64,000 bases of DNA from Aphis gossypii (lineage: Eukaryota > Arthropoda > Insecta > Hemiptera > Aphididae), in contig NC_065532.1 of the NCBI RefSeq assembly GCF_020184175.1, positions 22,754,001 through 22,818,000 of the forward strand, written 5' to 3'. The notes under the pieces were generated by a model. That model was not told the DNA's origin and made no database searches. It saw nothing but the letters and a program-made list of their open reading frames with translations. Numbering within the stretch: the stretch's first letter is position 1; each line of letters begins with the position of its first letter. Below are positions 58,169-64,000 of this stretch, in pieces. The translations under genes were made by a program, and so were the position numbers.

Positions 58169-61100
58169 CTATTTGCTTTTGGTTTTTTTCGTTTTATTTA
58201 CTAACGATTTCTTGATACTCTTTTTTCTAGGCCCCGACAAATGTTTATATGGACCTAAGCGACGCCTGACCATAGTACCTCTCCACCAAGCTTGAATTTT
58301 CGTAGCCATTTTTTCCATGTGATCGATAAGCTTTTTCTCTTCTTCTGCTCTTTGCTTATTTTCGGCATGTTCCTCAATAATAATTTTTCTCTCGTTAAAC
58401 TGGAATTTTACATTATAATTTTATAGAAATTGGTACATACGAACTAAGAAGTATTAAAATAATAAGCTACTAAAGTCTGCGTACGTCAATGCTGTTATGG
58501 TCTACGGTGTATCACGACCGCCTCTACTATTATTTATTTATATACTGTCACCACTGAATACGTACTAAAAACAAGCAAAACATAAAACAAGAATTCAAAA
58601 TGCTCTTACTGTTTTTTTTAAACATTCTATTTCTTTGGTTTTTTCCTCCAGTGTTACAATAAGGTTTTCTAGTTTTTCGTCAATTTCCTTATTATCAGTT
58701 TTATATTTACATTCCCAATACTCAATTTGTTCTTCTAATTCCTATGAAAACAAAACAATTGTTGGTTGATTTAAATTTTTTCTCAAGTTCATATTATAGT
58801 CTATAGAGTATTTTTAAATTTTAAGTACTTATATAGGACATAGGTACATGTATATTGACTCACCTTTATGCTATAATCTAAATATTGTTCGTTCTCTTTG
58901 TCTACGACTTGATCTGTTTTCATTTTGGCTTGTAACTCTATGATATATTTTTGTAATTCTAGTTCTTCAGATTTAAATTTAAATTTAAAATTTTCCACTC
59001 TAGACTTTTCCCATTTGTCTACATAGTTTTTTTCTGTTTCTCTTCGTATCGCTTTATGTTCACCATCTGCCTATACATGGATATTATTTAAATAAGATAA
59101 CAATCGTATTAAGAATTTGAGTTGAATAAAGGTATTATAACTAAGTATACGTAATATCGGTTGGTTGATTTATTTCTTGCATTTTTTGACTCCCTATACC
59201 TGAAGTACAAGACCAGATTATCAGCTCACTTAATAATAAATATTTTATTTGTATTAATTATTATTAAGTTAAAAAAAAAAAGTTATTATAAAAATTATAA
59301 AACTGTAAAAGTTGAAAAATGAGAATGAAATACACAATAAATTAAAGAAAAATACAGAAAATTTCTAATTTCTAATTTATATTTTTTCCTACCAAAAACA
59401 TGCTTTTGTATTTTTATTTTCCTCAGCACTCGTTAATCCAGAAACATGTTTTTTCACCCAAAATAAACTTGAGAAGTTTTGCTAGACAATTGCGTTCTAG
59501 TTTTTGATTTATATATTTTATCTATTTTATATGATTTTTTCTAACGCAAATATAATTGGTTTGAAAAAAATCTGGAACGTATTTGTCTAGGTAGAACTTC
59601 TAAAATTTATTTTGATGATAAAATTATGTTTCTTTAACTAAAAGAAGCTGAGGAATATGGAAAATACGAAAGCATGTTTTTATGGTCGAATTTTGTTACC
59701 AGAATGAACCTACAAAAATATGACTGGTCTAGTATTTATGACACCAAACAATTTATTAAAATGTAAAATGTATAGATTAAAAATTCTTCTAATTTTAAAA
59801 TATACAATTATTATAAGAAAATTATTGCGTAACCTCGGTGATTAACTTTCTAGTCATAAACTATTACACTATAAGAACTTACATTTTGTTAATGGGCGAA
59901 CAGCTACCTCATCATATCACGGTGTTTGAACCTAAACGCCAGTCCTTATAAATAATTATAATCAGTAATTATTAATCAGAGTTCGTGATTAAATTAAATA
60001 AGAAACAGTGTAATACCGTTTATGGTCACAATCATTGGAAAGTTAGAAGTGTCGATCAACTATAATAAGATACAGTCGATTAGGTATACAGATTATGATT
60101 ATTGGTGCATTGAACATTTGGATTTTGGATAGAGTTGTTGTTTAATATTTTATAACTGTTTTCTCCGTATTACTAAATCAATTATAAGTAGTACCTATTA
60201 TAATATAATATGTCATTTTAAAGTATTGTAAGTTTATATTGAAACAAAAAAAAGAAAAAGTTGACATTTTGATTTTTTTTTACAGTTATTTTTCACTTCT
60301 TAAAAGACATAATTTTTCAGATAATAAGGTAAGTTTAATTCATATACAAGTATAAAAATTAAAACAATTGTTATTAAAATTATTTTGTATACATTAATGT
60401 ACTTTCCGGAATTGATAAATTGGGTTTTGAAAAGAAAAAGATAGTTGATAAGTTGAGTTCCGAAAAAAGGGTTGTAGATAAATCGTGTACAGGAAATAAC
60501 AAATTATGTATAGCCGTATAGGTATACTTTTTAATATGTAATAATTTTTATTAAAAGTCCAATCAATAATATATACAGGGTATTTCTGAAATAAATGAGG
60601 ACATTAGTGTACGCTTAGGTACTCACTGTGATGAACAAATTAAGATTTTTTTGAAAATTTTTTTCTATCTTCAAAATCTAGGTTTCTTCCAGTTATTTTT
60701 AGAACATTATCTTAAATATAAAAATAAACGTTTTAATTGTATTTTTTGCGAAATTCTCAAACAAATCGATACGTCACATCGTTTTTGAGCTTGTCGCGCG
60801 TTTTTGACGCTCGAATCGCTGACTAAAAAAAAGTAATGTGACATATCGATTTGTATGAGAACACTGCAAGATTAACGGTGGTGTTGGTTATTTGTTGTTA
60901 TTCAATATACATGATTAACTAACACATTATTTTACATTGTAAACTAATTAAAACGATGAAATAATAACATAATTATGATTAACAGAGCTGGAATAAAAAC
61001 AAGAAATTCAGTATTAAATACACAAATAGTTAGTTTCTTTTATCTCAAACTTATGACATTATGAATTTTATTTATACACCTAAAACACATAACATGGCAA

Positions 61101-62448
61101 TAAATTAGATCATTTCAGAAACACCCTGTAGATATAAATTATAATTATTACATAAATTGTATTTTATACGTCTTATAAAAGAATATTAAGTTAAATCAAA
61201 AAAGTTGGTCTATCAGTCTAATATATTATTAAAGGTATTTTTTCATGTTATGTTTTTTGATACTGCTATATTAGGTGAAGTAATTTATTTTACTTATATA
61301 GTTCCTAATACAATATAGATTAAACAATTTGCAATTTGTTGAGATTTTACGAATTCTGTCAAATATTGAACTTAAAATGTTTACAGGAAATAAATTGTGC
61401 ATATTTATTTAAATATTTTTGCATATCTGTAAGATAAACTTTTGTGGGATTTTGTATAAAAACGTAAAATATTTTGAATATCATATTATAGGTGTATAGA
61501 AAATTATTACATAAAAATTTGGTGAAAATTTAAAGTATTTATGCATTATTTATACTCGAGCTGTATTGGAAAAAGTAAAACCATTGCAATCGATTTTGTC
61601 AAAAACTGTACGACAACTTGTAAAAATTCTCGTTTTTCTGTGATTTTTTTTTTTTTTGTTAACCTCTAAATTATAAACTAGATCTAGTGTTCTATCCAAA
61701 ATCTCAAAACTTTAACCTTAAAGTTGAAAACCAAAGCATTTTTTCAACTACTTTTGGTGTATACATATTATTGGTACACATTAAAAAGAACATACATATC
61801 ATTTATCCTAAATTAATAAAATCAATAGTCAATACATTAATTCGTATCAATATTTAAAAAAAAAAAACGTCATGCTTTACTAGTAGTCAGTAGATAATAG
61901 ATTTATAGTTCTATAATTCTTTATTTGAGGAAGTAAATAATTCAAATAAAAATGGTTTTAACTTTTAGTTCTATAGATATTCAAATGAAAAGTTTGATAA
62001 TTTATTTCTTAATCCGTGTATCATTTCTGTAATTTTGGTGCGATTCAACAAACTTAGTACTTACCGTACACTTCTCGATAATCGCATCAATTTCTTCTTC
62101 TTTCTGTTTGAACTTTTGTATTTTTTTTTCCAACGATTCATATTCTTCTATAAATTGTTCGTCATTGCTTGGTTCCCGTTCGTCTTTTTGTAACCGAAAT
62201 CTTAGTTTTTTCTGTTGTTCGTTTTCGTCAACTATAGCGTGTAACGTTTTTAACGTCCCAAAATTATGCAATTCGTCAATCGATACTTGGAAAATGTCTT
62301 TAACATATTCACTGATAATACTACTGCCGTAGATTGAATCCATTATAGATATTTCAAGTAAAGTTTTTTCAAAAATTTCTGATAGCAGCTCGTTTTCTTG
62401 GATAGTTGGAGCAGAGTTTAACTTGCCTAGATTTTCATTTAGTTCCAT
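58169..62448 (-). CDS. DRC9: Dynein regulatory complex protein 9 (IQ-motif protein G homologue)
   Basis: Four exons on the minus strand, all in phase 0: 62448-62065, 59070-58864, 58741-58610 and 58399-58169, about 317 residues. The ATG at 62446-62448 gives MELNENLGKLNS. The protein is mostly charged coiled coil (EEYESLEKKIQKFKQKEEE; VDKWEKSRVENFKF; EEHAENKQRAEEEKK). Near the C-terminus is an IQ motif with the DRC9-typical ending, TKIQAWWRGTMVRRRLGPYK, then a lysine-rich tail and stop at 58169-58171. DRC9 belongs to the nexin-dynein regulatory complex of motile axonemes and its IQ motif binds calmodulin; in insects this mainly means sperm flagella. Human IQCG is longer (over 400 residues). The first intron is 3 kb and filled with MITEs. 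Reading frames look intact. Confidence 0.85.
59393..59681. mobile_element. Inverted-repeat MITE in DRC9 intron 1
   Basis: ACATGCTTTTGTATTTTTAT plus TTTCCTCAGC at the left pairs with GCTGAGGAATATGGAAAATA and GCATGTTTTTAT at the right. About 290 bp, with diverged arms. Confidence 0.55.
60576..61128. mobile_element. Tc1/mariner-type MITE in DRC9 intron 1
   Basis: Ends CAGGGTATTTCTGAAAT and the complement of ATTTCAGAAACACCCTG are inverted with one mismatch and flanked by TA on both sides. An inner inverted pair (CAAATCGATACGTCACAT, 60762-60780, and complement at 60838-60856) forms a hairpin. Non-coding. Confidence 0.75.
61340..61660. repeat. Old diverged copy of the 2.1 kb repeat family
   Basis: Shares scattered blocks with 40228-42845, for example ATTGAACTTAAAATG, TGGTGAAAATTTAAAG and CTCGTTTTTCTGTGATTTTT, in the same order as the repeat's end. 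Too diverged to set borders. Confidence 0.4.
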
Positions 62449-62899
62449 TTTATTTTGCGTATACCAAACGCAAATACTATTCAAAGTTTAATTTAATATA
62501 TAATATACTTGGCATTTACGTTTAATTGAAAATTGAAAATACACAATAACACATAATGCGTACGTTATCGATAAAGATAATGCCTTATCCTCATATTATA
62601 AATATGTAAACAATATACTATACAGTATCATTATATTATAAAAAAAACAAACAAACGTGTAATTTCCGTCTTAGCAACAAACGTGGTTTTATTGTATGTA
62701 TAATACACGAGTTGCCAGTAGGTAATATACCTAAGGTATAATCGATATCTCGTTGCTCATAATTCATTGTACTAAGGAGTAAGGATAAAGTTTGTGGTAT
62801 AGTGACACTGATATTATTTGATAATTGGTAGGTATATACCTAGCAATAAAACATATATTATATCAATATACATATATATATATATATTTATATACCACT
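62449..62899. other. Intergenic between DRC9 start and aquaporin 3' end
   Basis: About 450 bp. It should contain the DRC9 promoter (left) and the aquaporin 3' untranslated region (right); both genes point left. No TATA box or other signal stands out. Confidence 0.4.
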
Positions 62900-63911
62900 T
62901 TAACAGTGACGGCACAACATAATATTAGACATAATTTGTGCTATGTTGATGACGTCTTTGAAGATTAGAGCACCAACGATCGGACCGATCCAAAAAACGA
63001 TAAAATGGTCTTTATTTATTTGTCCGGGACAACCGTATGCCAAGGCCGTCGCGTAAGTTGGATTCATCAACACGCCGGTATATTTGAATGCTATTTTAAT
63101 CAATAAATGTCAATTATATATTATAATGTATCCGTCATTAAACTTCATAATGTGCAGTATGGGCATATGATAGCTTACGCCTAATCAGAGTTTAGAAATT
63201 ATTGATTTACATTCTACCTAATATTAGGGTGTGTATTTTGAGTGTGTGGATCATAATTTAGTATATTTATATATTTTACTATCTATACGATAGGTAGTAA
63301 AAAATATGACAATATGTATTAGCTTTTATTAGATTTTTGGTGGAATATTAGACTTTACGTATTAGCTTCTGAAAAATTTCAAGTTCTCCACGCTACTGCG
63401 AGTTATACTGTACTTTGTATGCGTAAAACATTTTATCAAATATATTACGATAATAAAGTATACATTTCGTGATATGTAAATATGTAAGTGATAGGCAACG
63501 AATGATAAATATTATATCAATATAATCGAAATTTATTTCGTCAAAACGTTGGTGGTGAGGTGTGTTTCACCTTTTCAATCATTCTAAGATAGCACCTCGT
63601 TTTCGGTTGTTAGGTACCTAAGGTTAAAGCTTATATATTATTTTTCACGATTTCCCGCTTCCATAAATACCCGCGAGGGCGTGTAGTACAATTCGGATAT
63701 AAATAACAACACTATAATAAATAATGTAATAATAAGCTTGCAGTACAGTAGTACTTTTACCGGTCATATTTATGTACATCAGTGTGAATGAAGTCAATAG
63801 ATTTTTAGACACATGAAAGCACTTGCACACCTTCCGCAAACCCAACTGCATGGCCAAGTACATGAAAGTGATGATAGCTTCTCCGATTGCCGCGTTCAAC
63901 GTACCCACACG
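62900..63911 (-). CDS. Aquaporin (AQP11/12-like), C-terminal exons
   Basis: Two minus-strand exons: 63911 to about 63756 and about 63093-62900, with GT-AG borders in phase 1. The first reads RVGTLNAAIGEAIITFMYLA then MQLGLRKVCKCF, a membrane helix of the third-quarter region. The second contains the loop E signature YTGVLMNPTYATALAYGC and a last helix DHFIVFWIGPIVGALIF, ending CRHC at 62900. The usual Asn-Pro-Ala of loop E is Asn-Pro-Thr. Upstream exons with the first NPA-type motif lie beyond the window. Aquaporins conduct water or small solutes; the AQP11/12 class is often intracellular. Class assignment rests on MNP.YATALAYGC and the following GPIVGAL. Confidence 0.75.
63094..63755. other. 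Aquaporin intron
   Basis: AT-rich intron of about 660 bp bounded by a GGTAAAAG donor and an AAATAG acceptor on the minus strand. Nothing else recognised. Confidence 0.6.
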
Positions 63912-64000
63912 CTTATGATGGAAAACACGAAAAAAACAATATGTTTTTATAGTGATATTTTCGTTGGACTATACGTACATATAATATAATATATAAAATC

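Noticed and set aside
1..64000. CRISPR arrays, bacterial operons, riboswitches
   Set aside because: None seen. Introns, THAP/piggyBac/Harbinger/P elements and DRC9 show an animal nuclear genome.

Overview
The window reads as a piece of an AT-rich insect genome, most likely an aphid. Only two genes look like ordinary, identifiable host genes. Both lie at the right end on the minus strand: a dynein regulatory complex subunit 9 (DRC9/IQCG) homologue at 58169-62448 in four exons, and the 3' part of an aquaporin-11/12-type gene at 62900-63911 that runs off the window. A chitin-binding ORF (38716-39153) and a small membrane-anchor exon (47446-47544) may also be host genes. Nearly everything else is mobile DNA, much of it nested. 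The aphid assignment rests on this repeat composition, GT-AG introns and protein character, not on a database search.

Region 1 (1-6260) is the right part of a Polinton-like or virus-like element. Its zinc-finger/DNA polymerase B gene is on the minus strand (5308 to 1091), tail-to-tail with a second plus-strand polymerase piece (1-1028). It sits inside the reverse transcriptase of a jockey-type non-LTR retrotransposon (6261-9615), which also carries a TTAA-flanked MITE. Region 2 (10122-15277) is a piggyBac element with a split, frameshifted transposase. Its cysteine-rich C-terminus is separated from the catalytic core by a 2.1 kb repeat that recurs inverted at 40228-42840. Region 3 (16199-21889) is a P-element-like (THAP9-like) transposase gene. 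It is interrupted by a second P-like element (19009-20814) with 29-bp inverted ends and a 9-bp target duplication, and that element encodes only an intact THAP domain. Region 4 (22781-28659) is another P-like transposase tail, followed by a two-gene PIF/Harbinger element with near-intact transposase and a Myb/SANT-like partner.

Region 5 (30600-38680) is the most interesting. A relic virus-like gene (31520-32167) has the same ~85-bp promoter/leader as the zinc-finger/polymerase gene next to it. The neighbour is a complete 6.4 kb Polinton-like insertion (32255-38680) with 5'-AG ends and a perfect 6-bp target duplication TTTATC. It is a giant palindrome: two ~2 kb arms, each with promoter and the 5' half of the zinc-finger/polymerase gene, around a 1.65 kb single-copy polymerase segment, with a 4-bp microhomology at the fold-back junction. 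A further solo terminus of the same kind lies at 49206-49229.

Region 6 (39154-58168) holds MITEs, palindromic repeats, a hAT relic, a candidate solo LTR, a 30-bp protein-coding-phase tandem repeat and a ~1.07 kb inverted repeat, separated by AT-rich sequence without recognisable genes. All ten transposon or virus-derived genes I could follow carry lesions except the THAP-only ORF and the Harbinger transposase, so the cluster looks like a graveyard with a few possibly live pieces.
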